Counted from the first letter of the stretch, positions 25,278 through 34,583 are shown. The stretch is DNA of 64,000 bases from Xaviernesmea oryzae (GCF_900109605.1 NZ_FOAM01000013.1:1-64000), one strand, 5' to 3'. The notes: a model not told the origin generated them from the letters alone. A program made the numbers and translations.

Positions 25278-26519
25278 ATGCGTCTCGTCGTGCTCTCCTC
25301 TCTGGTTCCGGTTCGCAATCCTGCGACGGGCTTCGATGTGGCCAATCGCGCGCTGGTGGATGGCTTGAAGGCGCTAGGCCATGAGGTGGCGGTGATCGGC
25401 TATCTCGAGCCGGGGCAGGAGCCGGCGCCGGATCTTGACGTTACGCTTCTCGGCCGACTTGAAGTGACCAATGCCAAGGTTTCGCGTAGCCGGAAGATCA
25501 CTTGGCTGGCGCGCGCGGTGGCCGGTCGCACAAGCGTCTCCTGCGCCAAGCTGCAGGAGGTCACGCCGGCCGCCTTTGCCGAGGCCTTGCGGCGGTTGAT
25601 GCCGTTCGACGGCCTCGTTCTCAATTCGATCCAGCTGGCCGGCGCCTTCGAGACGGTGGTCGCAGCCTATCCAAGCATCTATGTGGCACATAATGTCGAG
25701 GCGGCCTCGGCGCGCGAAAATGCCCGTTACGCCCAAGGGATCGTCGAGCGCCTGCTGTTTCAGCGCGAGGCGAAGCATCTCGATCGGCTGGAACAGGGAT
25801 TGGCGCGAAGGGCCGCGTATATCCTGGCGTTCGTGCCGCAGGATCTTTCAGCCTTTGGTGAGGAGGCTGCCCGTCGCAGCGGCGTCATGCCGCTCGTGCG
25901 CCACTGGACGCTGCCTCCGGCCATGCCCGAGCCGCCCGCCTATGACCTCGGCCTGATCGGCACATGGAGCTGGCGGCCCAATCGCCTCGGCCTGGATTGG
26001 TTTTTGGAGCAGGTGGTGCCGCTGCTTCCTGAGACCATGAGCATTGCCATTGCCGGCGGCATCGACCACCCGCCGGCAAGCCGTCATCCCGGACTTCGCT
26101 TCCTTGGACGCGTGCCGGATGCCACCGCCTTCGTGCGCCGGGCCCGCGTGGTGCCGTTGGTTGCGCGCGGCGGAACGGGCGTGCAGCTCAAGACGATCGA
26201 GACCTTCGAACTGGGCATGCCCTGCGTGGCGACCCCCGCCTCGTTGCGCGGCATGGCCAGCCTGCCGGAAAATTGCTCCATGGCGGAGACGCCGGATGAC
26301 TTTGCCCATGCGCTCGTTCGCGCCGTGGCGGATGTACGCGCCGGGCGCTTAGGCGTGCTGTCGGGAGACGAATTTTACGAGACGCAACGCAGGGCTCTGC
26401 TGGCTGCGCTGGATACAGGCTTGGCGGCCCTGCCGAAGGCAAAGCCGAGCTTGCGCCAGGCGGCTGACAGGCATGGAGAGCCTGCACATGCCGCGCTTGT
26501 GGCGCGGCGTTTATCGTGA
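25278..26519 (+). CDS. Family 4 glycosyltransferase
   Basis: 413-residue GT-B fold transferase. The N-terminal domain begins RLVVLSSLVPVRNPATGFDV, and the C-terminal donor-binding domain has GTWSWRPNRLGLDWFLEQV and the GT4-like VARGGTGVQLKTIETFELGM then PCVAT. The ATG at 25278 is preferred over TTG at 25263. It begins a three-gene operon (with 26542 and 27378) for polysaccharide or oligosaccharide-repeat assembly. Donor and acceptor sugars cannot be deduced. Confidence 0.87.
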   Translation: MRLVVLSSLVPVRNPATGFDVANRALVDGLKALGHEVAVIGYLEPGQEPAPDLDVTLLGRLEVTNAKVSRSRKITWLARAVAGRTSVSCAKLQEVTPAAFAEALRRLMPFDGLVLNSIQLAGAFETVVAAYPSIYVAHNVEAASARENARYAQGIVERLLFQREAKHLDRLEQGLARRAAYILAFVPQDLSAFGEEAARRSGVMPLVRHWTLPPAMPEPPAYDLGLIGTWSWRPNRLGLDWFLEQVVPLLPETMSIAIAGGIDHPPASRHPGLRFLGRVPDATAFVRRARVVPLVARGGTGVQLKTIETFELGMPCVATPASLRGMASLPENCSMAETPDDFAHALVRAVADVRAGRLGVLSGDEFYETQRRALLAALDTGLAALPKAKPSLRQAADRHGEPAHAALVARRLS

Positions 26520-26541
26520 TCGGGAGGGGAGGAGAGAGAGC

Positions 26542-27381
26542 ATGAAGCTGTTTCCGAGAACGTCGGTTCATCCGCCTCGGCGGGCGATTTTCAACATTCC
26601 GATCTGCGATTTCGGCTGGAAGGAGGCGCTTGCCTTTGCCGACGAGGCCGCCTCGCTGCCGATGGGGCAGACGGTGATCTCCTTCATGAACGCCAACAAT
26701 GCGAATGTCCTGCAGAGCGATGAAGACTATCGCAACATCTTGATGCGTCATACCGTGCTGCCGGATGGCCATGGCATGGACATCGCGTCGCGCGCCTTCC
26801 ATGGATCGGCCTTTCCTGCCAATCTCAACGGCACCGATTTCGTCCCATCGCTGCTCACCTATATGACGCGGCCGCGCCGGGTCGTGCTGATCGGCGCGCG
26901 GCCGGATATTCTGGCGCGTGCGACGGAGGCGTTCAAGCGCCACACGCCCTGGCATGACTTCATTGCCGTGGCGGACGGCTTTATCGATCACCAGGCTTCG
27001 CGCGAGGCGATGGACCGTGTGAGCGAACTCGCGCCCGATATTCTGCTCGTCGCCATGGGCACGCCGCGCCAGGAAAAATGGGTGGATCGTTATGTCGGTC
27101 CGGGCCATGCGCGGCTGGTCCTGACGGTTGGCGCCCTCTTCGATTTCGTCGCCGGCGATGTGCCGCGCGCCCCCCAGGCGGTGCGGCGGATGCGGCTCGA
27201 ATGGGTCTATCGTCTGGCGCTGGAGCCGAAGCGCCTCTGGCGCCGCTATCTCCTGGGCATCCCGCTGTTCTTTCTCCATATTCTCGGCAGCCTCTGGGCT
27301 GGGCCGAAGCCTGTGGAGGGCGGACGCGTGATCATCGAGCGTCGCAGCCCGCGCGCGCCCGCAGGACTGGACCAGCCATGA
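26542..27381 (+). CDS. WecG/TagA/CpsF-family glycosyltransferase (GT26)
   Basis: 279-residue transferase of the WecG/TagA group, which typically adds a sugar such as ManNAcA or ManNAc to a lipid-linked acceptor. Signatures: TVISFMNANNANVLQSDEDY at the N-terminus, LPDGHGMDIASR, LLVAMGTPRQEKWVDRY and VGALFDFVAGDVPRAPQAVR. The start at 26542 follows GGAGGAGAGAGAG, an unusually strong ribosome-binding site; the frame is open further upstream without similarity. It overlaps the next gene by ATGA. Confidence 0.92.
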   Translation: MKLFPRTSVHPPRRAIFNIPICDFGWKEALAFADEAASLPMGQTVISFMNANNANVLQSDEDYRNILMRHTVLPDGHGMDIASRAFHGSAFPANLNGTDFVPSLLTYMTRPRRVVLIGARPDILARATEAFKRHTPWHDFIAVADGFIDHQASREAMDRVSELAPDILLVAMGTPRQEKWVDRYVGPGHARLVLTVGALFDFVAGDVPRAPQAVRRMRLEWVYRLALEPKRLWRRYLLGIPLFFLHILGSLWAGPKPVEGGRVIIERRSPRAPAGLDQP

Positions 27382-28292
27382 GCCCCTCATCCCCGACATC
27401 CGCTGCCGCCAGGCCGACGGCCCTGATGACGGCATCCTATGCACCGGATTTCGAGCGTTGCGCGCTGCTTTGCGAAAGCCTGGATCGCCATGTGCAGGGC
27501 GATTGGCATCATTACCTCTTGGTCGATACACCGGATGTTCAGCGTTTCCGCAGCCTGGAAGGACCGCGCCGAAGCGTCGTCGACCAGCGCGAGCTGCTGC
27601 CCTGGTGGCTGCGGGCCGTGCCAGATCCCACCCGGCCGCGCCGCAAGCTGTGGCTGCGCCCCTTCGGCAAGCCCCTGCGCGGCTGGCATGTGCAGCAGAT
27701 CATGAAAATTGCCTTTGCGGCGATCGCGCGAGAACCGGGCGTCATCGCCATCGATAGCGACGTCATCCTCATGCGCGATTTCGATCCCGCGACGCTCTGG
27801 CATGGTGACGACTACCGGCTCTACCGGTTGCCGGACGAGATTCATGCCGATATCCGCTCCGACCATGTCGCCTGGCTTGCGCATTCCGATCGCTTGCTCG
27901 GCATCGGCCCTTACCGGCTCCCCGCCGCAGGCTTCATCGATTCCATGGTGTCCTGGCGCACGGACACGGTCAGGGCGATGATCGCCTATATCGAGAAGCG
28001 GCATGGCGTTAGCTGGCAGCGCGCGGTGACGCAGGACCGCGCTTTCGCCGAATATATCATCTATGGCCGCTTCGTCGGCGAGGTTCTGGGCGATGCCGGC
28101 CACTGGCCGACCGCGGAGCCCTTTTGCCAGGTCGCCTGGTTCAAGGACAGTTTCGAAAAGGGCATCGATGGGCTGCGTCGGCTGGTGGGCGAAATGGGGC
28201 CGAACCAGATCGGCATCGGCGTTCAGTCCTTCATCGGCTACGATATGAACGACATTCGCCGCGTGGTGGAGGAAATCCGCGTCGCGTCATGA
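27378..28292 (+). CDS. DUF6492-type putative glycosyltransferase
   Basis: 304-residue protein whose start at 27378 overlaps the stop of the WecG-type gene, implying coupling. It has a GT-A-like nucleotide-binding pattern: LMTASYAPDFERCALLCESL near the N-terminus and GVIAIDSDVILMRDFDPATL with the DSD metal-binding triad near residue 130. A short His/Trp-rich block (RGWHVQQIMKIAF) precedes it. This pattern corresponds to the DUF6492 family found in polysaccharide loci. Specificity is unknown. It is the last gene of the + strand operon; the flippase gene converges from the other strand. Confidence 0.8.
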   Translation: MSPSSPTSAAARPTALMTASYAPDFERCALLCESLDRHVQGDWHHYLLVDTPDVQRFRSLEGPRRSVVDQRELLPWWLRAVPDPTRPRRKLWLRPFGKPLRGWHVQQIMKIAFAAIAREPGVIAIDSDVILMRDFDPATLWHGDDYRLYRLPDEIHADIRSDHVAWLAHSDRLLGIGPYRLPAAGFIDSMVSWRTDTVRAMIAYIEKRHGVSWQRAVTQDRAFAEYIIYGRFVGEVLGDAGHWPTAEPFCQVAWFKDSFEKGIDGLRRLVGEMGPNQIGIGVQSFIGYDMNDIRRVVEEIRVAS

Positions 28293-28329
28293 GCCCTGAA
28301 GCAAGCGTCGCATGCTTCACATCCGCGTC

Positions 28330-29616
28330 TCAGCGCGCAGCCGCCCAGCGCTTCACCGCCGGATAGGTCAGGATCATCGAGGTGGCATAGACGGCGAAGA
28401 ACACGAGGTTGAGCAGCGGCACCCAGCCGCCGGGCGCCGTGGTATAGGCAAGCAGCGCCGAGAGCAGCCCGATCTTCAGCGCGCCGAGACCGGCCAGATT
28501 GACCACCCGCCGCACCGTCTGCCCCGTCGCATAGAGCAACTCGGAGTGGTATTCGACCAGATTGCGGAAAGCGGGCACCAGAAGCACCATGGCCACATAA
28601 GGCGCGATCTGCGCGACATTGCCGCCCAGGCCGCGCGGAAAGAGCATGAGATAAAGGGCCATGCTGGCAATAGCCAGGAAGGAGACGCCGGCGATCATCG
28701 CCTCGATCATCGGCTTGGTGCGCCCACGCTTCAAGATCGCGGGCGAGCGCATGATCTGCTGCACCAGCAGCGTGTTGAACGAGCGCACAGGTAGCGCCGT
28801 CAAATCCGCAAGCCGCATGACGATGGCGTAGATGCCGGTGACCTCCGGCCCACCGGCCGCCAGCACCACCAGCTTGTCGAATTCCGACTGGACGTAGAAC
28901 AGGATTTCCGCGCCGGCCACCGAGACGCTGTCCACCCAGCGCCTGACATAGAGCGCCGGGCGCCAGCGCAGGCGAACTTTGGGGTAGAAGATCGTGATCG
29001 CGATCGCCAGGCTCAAAACATTCGAGGCGAGATAGAAGCTGGACCAGGCGGCGAGCGTGTTGAAGGCTAGCGCATAGAAGAGAACGGCGCTCAAGGTACG
29101 CAGGGCCTGGCCGATGACGACCATCAGCGCACTGCGGGCGAATTGCCCGGTGCCGTTGAGCACGTTGGACACGACCTCCAGCCCGCGCCAGCAGATAATT
29201 TCCGCCAGCATGAAGCGGAGGAAGACGGAGGACGCCATGTCCTGCGCAAACAGCAGGAGATAGATCAGCGTGCAGAGCGCCATGACCAGCGGCAAGGACA
29301 GAAGTCCCCCGGCAAGGAAGCCGGCGGTATAGGTGCCGATCAGCCGGTGCTTGACGGTGGCGACGCGATAAAGAGGCGACATGAAGCCGAAAGCGAGCGC
29401 GCGCGAGACCATGACGCCGGTGGCGGAAGCCGAGGCGAACAGACCGAATTCGCTGATGGGCAGGACATTGGCGACGCAGACGAAATAGACGAGCGACAGC
29501 ACAAGGCGGACGACCGAGCCGCCGACCATCGAGAGATAGGCGTGCACGACGCGATGGTGCCTGTCGTAAAGCGTTCTGGCGGATGTGATCACGGGAAAGG
29601 CTCTGCTGACGCTCAC
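28330..29616 (-). CDS. Wzx-type polysaccharide flippase / MATE-fold exporter
   Basis: 428-residue integral membrane protein with about 12 hydrophobic helices spread over its length, of the polysaccharide-synthesis (MOP) superfamily that flips undecaprenyl-linked repeat units across the inner membrane. The first helices read LSMVGGSVVRLVLSLVYFVC, and EILFYVQSEFDKLVVLAAGG is a typical Wzx loop with a Asp-Lys pair. It converges on the glycosyltransferase operon (37-base gap) and is divergent from the GumC-like gene. With the GumC-like protein it would form a Wzx/Wzy-type export route; no Wzy polymerase is evident in the window. Confidence 0.85.
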   Translation of the reverse strand: MSVSRAFPVITSARTLYDRHHRVVHAYLSMVGGSVVRLVLSLVYFVCVANVLPISEFGLFASASATGVMVSRALAFGFMSPLYRVATVKHRLIGTYTAGFLAGGLLSLPLVMALCTLIYLLLFAQDMASSVFLRFMLAEIICWRGLEVVSNVLNGTGQFARSALMVVIGQALRTLSAVLFYALAFNTLAAWSSFYLASNVLSLAIAITIFYPKVRLRWRPALYVRRWVDSVSVAGAEILFYVQSEFDKLVVLAAGGPEVTGIYAIVMRLADLTALPVRSFNTLLVQQIMRSPAILKRGRTKPMIEAMIAGVSFLAIASMALYLMLFPRGLGGNVAQIAPYVAMVLLVPAFRNLVEYHSELLYATGQTVRRVVNLAGLGALKIGLLSALLAYTTAPGGWVPLLNLVFFAVYATSMILTYPAVKRWAAAR

Positions 29617-29955
29617 CTCTCTCTACGCGCCAATCCTTAAAAAGAAATGTGCCGCGCCGCCCGCAAGCGCGTGTGGCATTAACGCTTTATTCTTGTCGGT
29701 TGATTAACCATGGGACAAGAGACTTGGCGAAAGGTCTGCCCCAGCACGTTTGTCGACAGTGGCGTGCAGGCTGATGGGCCGGGCGCAAACGTGCAGACGA
29801 CCGGCGTACGCGGCTGCATAGAGAGAGAGAGAGAGAAAGATGCAAGGTGTGAGAGCGATCCCGAACGATCGCGCCACACTTTTAAGGTGGCAGGCAAGAT
29901 CAACGAAAACGTTCCACGATGGGCGGTCTGCGCCCAGGGTACGGTGTAGGGCTTC
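29617..29955 (+). other. Divergent intergenic region, flippase / GumC-like gene
   Basis: 339 bases without a supported gene. It contains a TTAACCAT half-site (29704-29711), GC-rich leader sequence and a (GA)8 microsatellite (29821-29836) followed by AAGATG. Short frames on both strands here have no similarity to known proteins. Confidence 0.5.
29821..29836 (+). repeat. (GA)8 dinucleotide repeat in the GumC-like leader
   Basis: GAGAGAGAGAGAGAGA is followed by AAAGATG, so the repeat doubles as a purine-rich ribosome-binding tract for an ATG at 29840. That ATG opens an 88-codon frame that overlaps the real gene start at 29956 out of frame. It may be a slippery, length-variable regulatory element or chance. 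Confidence 0.5.
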
Positions 29956-32010
29956 ATGTTTCAATCCGACGAGACGAACCGGGCGAAACCGTTGCGTTCG
30001 CTGCTGGATCTGGCGGGAGACGGCACTGCGCGTGGCGATGTCACAGCCGCGCCCGCTGCCACTGTGCCCACGCCCATGCAACGCAATGATGGGCCTGCGC
30101 CGCTGATCGATGTCGTTACCGTCTTTCATGCGATCTGGGACTTTCGCAAGCTGATCATGGTCACCACGATTCTCGGTGGCCTGGCCGGAGCCGGTTTTGC
30201 CGTTCTGGCACCGTCGCATTATGTTTCCGAGAGCAAACTCTATATCGATCCGCGTGAGGTGCAGCTGACCGACAGCGACCTGTCCAAGCAGACGCTGGCG
30301 ACGGAGGGCATCCTGGCGCTTGTCGACAGCCAGCTTGAAGTGCTCCGCTCGCGCACGGTCCTGGAGCGTGTCGCTCGCGAACTCGGCTTGGCGCGCGATC
30401 CGGAATTTGCCAAGGTCGATGCCGCGGCAGTGCCCGCAGGCGGTGGAGTGGCCGAAAACCAGACGGAGATCGATCCCCGCATCCTGGAAAAGCTGTCCGA
30501 TGCGCTGACGGTCGGCCGCGACCCCAAGACCTTCATCGTCACCGTCCAGGTCAAGACGCGCGATGCCCGGAAGTCGGCGCTGATCACCAATGCGATCGTC
30601 AATGCCTTCCTCGATGAGGAGCGCCAGGCGCAATCGAGCTTTTTCAAGCGCACCACCAATCAGCTCGACAGCCGGCTGGAAGAGCTGCGCAAGGATCTCG
30701 ACGTGGCGGAAAGCGCGGTCGAGGCCTATAAGGCCAAGCATGATATCGTCAACGTGTCCGGCCAGCTGATCTCGGACCAGCAGCTTCTCTCGCTGAACCA
30801 GCAGGTCGGCGAGGTCAGAAACCGCATCGCCGAGGCACGCGCCAAGGCCGGTCTCGCCAACCAGATCCGGCTGAACGACATCTTGAGCGGTGCTTTTCCC
30901 GAGGAGATCGCCTCGGCCACGCTGCAGGAGCTGCGCAAGCAATATGCCCAGGCGCGAAGCCAGCTGAGCGCGATGGAGGCCAGCCTCGGCCCGCGGCATC
31001 CGCAGAGGCTTGCGGCTGCCCAGGCGCTGGAATCGGCACGAACCGAAATCGGCAACGAGCTGCGCCGCATCGCCGCCTCCACCCAGACCGAACTGCAGCG
31101 CGCCTTGCGCACCGAACAGGATCTGTTGCAGCAGCTTGCCACGCGAAAAGCCCAGCAGGTCGACAATTCTTCCAGCTATATCGAACTGCGTGAGCTGGAG
31201 CGCAAAGCCAATGCCACGCGGGCGATCTATGAAACCTTCCTCAAACGCGCCGGAGAAACCGGCGAGGAAGAAAAGCTGACCTCCCGCAATATCCGCGTGA
31301 TCGCCGAAGCCGAACCGGCGCTGAAGCCGACAGGCCTGTCGCGCAAGATCATTGCCCTTGCCGGCCTTCTCGGCGGCTTTGCGCTGGGCATGGGCGTTGC
31401 CGTCCTCGTGGGCCTTGCGCGCAGCACCCGGGCGCTGATGGCCCAGACTCGCATGGTGCAGGAGGTCAAGGCAGCAGAGCGAAGCGGGACTCCGGCGCCT
31501 GTTGCAAGCGATGCGCCTGTCAATCCAACCGCTCCCCCGCCGCCAGAACCCCTCCCGCCAGTTCCTCCGCTGCCGCCAGAGCCTCAGCCGCCGGCACCGA
31601 CGCCGCCTGATCAGGTCAAAAGGCGGTTGGACGACAAGCAGCGCGATCTTGTAACCCGCATTGCCGAACAGGCGCCTCGGCCGATTGCCACGGTGCCGCT
31701 TGCCTCGGCGCGGACCGCCGAAGATCCGGCGGCCGCCGAATTTGCGCCGCTGCGGACGCCAGGGGCGAATGCATCCAAGGCTCCCTCGGCCGAAGTCAGG
31801 TCGCAGGTCTGGTCTGTCTCGAGCGATCATCGGCGGGCGACCTCTGCCGCGCGCGCGGCGGCCCGGCGCGACGATGGGGTTCTGCCGGCGGATTTCGACG
31901 GGCTGAGTCCGGAAGAGGCCAGGGCCATTGAGCCGGTGCTGAAGCTGCGGGCCGATCTGCGGCGTCTGCGTGCCCAAGTTGAAGATTATTACCGCCAGAC
32001 AGGATCCTGA
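29956..32010 (+). CDS. GumC/Wzz-family exopolysaccharide chain-length and export protein
   Basis: 684-residue polysaccharide co-polymerase. It has a first membrane segment at about 65-86, the Wzz signature just after it (SESKLYIDPREVQLTDSDLS), a long periplasmic coiled-coil region (about 190-420), a second membrane segment at about 461-483, and a Pro-rich stretch at about 522-552. Residues 320-350 include ELRKQYAQARSQLSAMEASL. The cytoplasmic C-terminus lacks Walker A/B motifs and a Tyr cluster, so there is no fused BY-kinase. The start at 29956 fits the end of a long leader. It controls chain length and export of the polymer made by the adjacent transferases (inference). Confidence 0.88.
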   Translation: MFQSDETNRAKPLRSLLDLAGDGTARGDVTAAPAATVPTPMQRNDGPAPLIDVVTVFHAIWDFRKLIMVTTILGGLAGAGFAVLAPSHYVSESKLYIDPREVQLTDSDLSKQTLATEGILALVDSQLEVLRSRTVLERVARELGLARDPEFAKVDAAAVPAGGGVAENQTEIDPRILEKLSDALTVGRDPKTFIVTVQVKTRDARKSALITNAIVNAFLDEERQAQSSFFKRTTNQLDSRLEELRKDLDVAESAVEAYKAKHDIVNVSGQLISDQQLLSLNQQVGEVRNRIAEARAKAGLANQIRLNDILSGAFPEEIASATLQELRKQYAQARSQLSAMEASLGPRHPQRLAAAQALESARTEIGNELRRIAASTQTELQRALRTEQDLLQQLATRKAQQVDNSSSYIELRELERKANATRAIYETFLKRAGETGEEEKLTSRNIRVIAEAEPALKPTGLSRKIIALAGLLGGFALGMGVAVLVGLARSTRALMAQTRMVQEVKAAERSGTPAPVASDAPVNPTAPPPPEPLPPVPPLPPEPQPPAPTPPDQVKRRLDDKQRDLVTRIAEQAPRPIATVPLASARTAEDPAAAEFAPLRTPGANASKAPSAEVRSQVWSVSSDHRRATSAARAAARRDDGVLPADFDGLSPEEARAIEPVLKLRADLRRLRAQVEDYYRQTGS

Positions 32011-32325
32011 GACCTCGGGGTATAGGCATGCCCCTCATTTTCGCGCCGATGCCCTCGTGATCATAGACCTGGCTGAGAGGGCATGAGAGAATTGGCCGTG
32101 CGACGCGTGCCCAACGCTCAGCCCATGCGAGAAAATGCGGCTGCGATCCCAATCTCCCGCCTTTCTCTGAACGCGCCCTTGAAAACACCACGCCAGAACA
32201 GCATAGGACGGTTTCGGGCGAGACCCGATGTGGCCTCGGCTGCATTCTGCACATCCGCATCAAGGGCGAGCGCGGACATCTGGCGCTGGCTGATCCAGAA
32301 CTTCAGGGTTTAAGGACGTAAGGGC
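32011..32325 (+). other. Intergenic region before folD
   Basis: 315 bases. A weak stem (32017-32034) follows the GumC-like stop. A 76-codon frame at 32083 has no ribosome-binding site and no recognisable domain, and is not called. The folD promoter is expected here but not visible. Confidence 0.45.
32017..32040 (+). terminator. Weak terminator-like hairpin after the GumC-like gene
   Basis: A 7-bp stem (GGGGTAT with ATGCCCC, one G-U) around AGGC is followed by TCATTTT. Short stem, so only a weak candidate. Confidence 0.4.
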
Positions 32326-33225
32326 ATGGGCACAGTGATCGATGGCAAAAAGGTTGCCGTATCGGTGATCGACAAGGTCAAGGACGCGGCAGGCGCGCTC
32401 AAGGCTAAGGGCGGGCCGCGCACCGGCCTCGCCGTGGTCATCGTCGGCAACGATCCGGCCAGCCATGCCTATGTCTCCTCCAAGAGCCGCATGGCCAAGG
32501 AATGCGGCTTCGCTTCGGTGCAGCACACGCTGCCGGCCGAGACGACGCAGGCGGATCTCGCAGCCCTCGTGGCTACACTCAACGACGATCCGGCCATCCA
32601 CGGCATCCTCGTGCAATTGCCGCTTCCCAGCCATCTCGATGCCGAGCCGATCATCCAGTCCATCCGCCCGGAAAAGGATGTCGATGGTCTGCATGTGGTC
32701 AATGCCGGCAAGCTGGCGACGGGCGATCTCAAGGGCGGGTTGATTTCCTGCACGCCGGCCGGCGCCATGGTGCTGCTGCGTGAGGTGCATGGTGCGGATC
32801 TGTCCGGCCTCAATGCCGTGGTGATCGGCCGCTCCAACCTGTTCGGCAAGCCGATGGGCCAGCTGCTTCTCGCTGCCAATGCCACGGTCACCATGGCGCA
32901 TTCGCGCACGCGCGACCTGCCTGCCGTCTGCCGCCACGCCGACATTCTGGTCGCCGCCGTCGGCCGCCCGCAAATGGTGAAGGCGGATTGGGTCAAGCCG
33001 GGCGCGACCGTGATCGATGTCGGCATCAATCGCATCGATGCGCCGGAGCGTGGCGAGGGCAAGAGCCGGCTGGTCGGCGATGTCGATTTCCCGGCCTGCG
33101 AGCCGCTCGCTGCCGCCATTACGCCGGTGCCCGGCGGCGTCGGGCCGATGACCATCGCCATGTTGATGGCCAATACGGTGATCGCCGCCTATCGCGCCGC
33201 TGGCCTGGCCGCGCCGAGCTTCTGA
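32326..33225 (+). CDS. folD: Bifunctional methylene-THF dehydrogenase / methenyl-THF cyclohydrolase FolD
   Basis: 299-residue enzyme of one-carbon metabolism that interconverts 5,10-methylene-THF and 10-formyl-THF with NADP. Characteristic motifs: the cyclohydrolase [13 protein letters not shown] lysine (about residue 56), [38 protein letters not shown], and the C-terminal signature [18 protein letters not shown]. Length is standard. It stands alone between the polysaccharide genes and the convergent aglR. Confidence 0.97.
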   Translation: MGTVIDGKKVAVSVIDKVKDAAGALKAKGGPRTGLAVVIVGNDPASHAYVSSKSRMAKECGFASVQHTLPAETTQADLAALVATLNDDPAIHGILVQLPLPSHLDAEPIIQSIRPEKDVDGLHVVNAGKLATGDLKGGLISCTPAGAMVLLREVHGADLSGLNAVVIGRSNLFGKPMGQLLLAANATVTMAHSRTRDLPAVCRHADILVAAVGRPQMVKADWVKPGATVIDVGINRIDAPERGEGKSRLVGDVDFPACEPLAAAITPVPGGVGPMTIAMLMANTVIAAYRAAGLAAPSF

Positions 33226-33255
33226 CCGAAGCTTCGGCCCTTTTGACGCGCGTGC

Positions 33256-34293
33256 TTAATGGCCGCGCGGCGCGGGCCCGGTCGAATCGCGCACGATCAG
33301 CTCCGTGCGCCATAGCTCCTGTTCGGCCGGGTCGCCGTTCTGCAGCACCCGGCTGATCATCCGCTCGGCGATGCGTGCGCCGGCGGCGCGCAGCGACGAG
33401 CGCGTGGTGGTCAGCGGCACGCTGAAATTTTCCGGCTTGAGCATCGGCAATTCGTCGTCATGCGCGATCAGCGACATATCGCGGCCGAGCTTGAGGCCGC
33501 GCCGGTCGAGCGCGCGCACGGCGCCGAGTGCCAGCACCGTGCTCGAACACAGGATCGCGGTCGGCGGGTTCGGCCCGTCGAGAAGACGCTCCATCACCTG
33601 GTGGCCGAAGCTGTCGGTCATCTGGCCATGATGGACGAGCGTTTCGTCGAAGGGCAACCCGTTTTCGACGAGCGCCTTTTTCATGCCCTTCTCGCGCCGG
33701 ATGGCAAAGGCGAAGTGTGCCGGTCCGTTGATCAGGCCGATGCGCCGGTGTCCCAGCTGGATGAGCAGCCGCGTGGCATCATGGAAGGCGCCGGTGTTGT
33801 CGATATCCAGGAAGGGATAGTCGTGCACGCTCTGGTCCACGGCCCGGCCATGCACCATGAAGGGAATGTTGAGCGTGTGGAGAAGCGGGATGCGGGGATC
33901 GTCGCGTCTGACATAGGCGATATAGAGCGCATCGACATTGCCACTGGCCGCCAGCCGCCGCACCATGCCTGCCTCGTCTTCCGGCGCGCTCGGATTGATG
34001 ACGAAATGGAAGTCGTGCTTGATCGCTTCCTCGCCGAGCCCGGCCAGAAACTCGCCGAAATGCACGTCGGAATCGACGCCTGCCGCGATCGGCATGACCA
34101 AGCCGAGCGAACCCGCGCGCCCTGTCGCGAGCCTCTGCGCCGCCCGGTTCGGTCGATAGCCCGTTTCGCGCACCGCTTTGAGCACCCTGGAGCGCGTCTG
34201 CGCGCTGACTTCCGGAAAGCCGTTCAGCGCACGGCTGATCGTCGTCTGTGACAGGCCGAGCATCTCCGACAGCTGCTTCAGATTGATGGTCAC
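33256..34293 (-). CDS. aglR: LacI-family repressor of the alpha-glucoside operon, AglR
   Basis: 345-residue LacI/GalR repressor. The GTG at 34293, with GAGAGGA 8 bases upstream, is chosen because it gives the canonical HTH at the N-terminus (LKQLSEMLGLSQTTISRALN, then GFPEVSAQTRSRVLKAVRET). The effector domain is a periplasmic-binding fold (about 60-345). Divergent from aglE, with two CAAAGCGCTTTG operators between: one overlapping its own ribosome-binding region (autoregulation) and one upstream of aglE. Typical LacI-family hinge residues follow at about 55-60. The likely inducer is an imported alpha-glucoside or its breakdown product. Confidence 0.93.
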   Translation of the reverse strand: MTINLKQLSEMLGLSQTTISRALNGFPEVSAQTRSRVLKAVRETGYRPNRAAQRLATGRAGSLGLVMPIAAGVDSDVHFGEFLAGLGEEAIKHDFHFVINPSAPEDEAGMVRRLAASGNVDALYIAYVRRDDPRIPLLHTLNIPFMVHGRAVDQSVHDYPFLDIDNTGAFHDATRLLIQLGHRRIGLINGPAHFAFAIRREKGMKKALVENGLPFDETLVHHGQMTDSFGHQVMERLLDGPNPPTAILCSSTVLALGAVRALDRRGLKLGRDMSLIAHDDELPMLKPENFSVPLTTTRSSLRAAGARIAERMISRVLQNGDPAEQELWRTELIVRDSTGPAPRGH

Positions 34294-34308
34294 GATCGGC
34301 AATCCTCT

Positions 34309-34320
34309 CAAAGCGCTTTG
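34309..34320. promoter_or_regulatory. AglR operator 1 (aglR side)
   Basis: CAAAGCGCTTTG, a perfect 12-bp palindrome with central CG typical of LacI-family operators, 16 bases upstream of the aglR start and overlapping its translation-initiation region. Confidence 0.75.
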
Positions 34321-34505
34321 GACGGCTCGTGGTTTCAAAAGCCGGCAAAAAGCGTGCAACCATTAGCATTGCATTTTTCAGGATCGGAAGAGCAATCCTC
34401 TGCTGTACTGCGAAAAATTTGCGCTGCAACGCAATGTCCACGGGCATCTTGGCTTCCGCTAACAAACCCACTTGACTCTTTAAGCACTCGTTGATTTTGT
34501 GTCGA

Positions 34506-34523
34506 TCTCAAAGCGCTTTGAGA
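34506..34523. promoter_or_regulatory. AglR operator 2 (aglE side)
   Basis: TCTCAAAGCGCTTTGAGA, a perfect 18-bp palindrome containing the same 12-bp core as operator 1, 61 bases upstream of aglE. Operators are 200 bp centre to centre (19 turns at 10.5 bp), close to a DNA-looping arrangement. Regulation is inferred. Confidence 0.8.
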
Positions 34524-34583
34524 GAGGGCGCGTTGGAGCTTCGCGGCCGCCGCACGGTGGCCGTTCAACGGGAGGATGACCGC

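Noticed and set aside
29704-31977. 757-codon antisense frame under the GumC-like gene
   Set aside because: Arg/Gly/Leu-rich composition and no recognisable domain; the + strand gene has a clear Wzz layout.
32083-32313. 76-codon frame before folD
   Set aside because: No ribosome-binding site or recognised similarity; probably non-coding leader.
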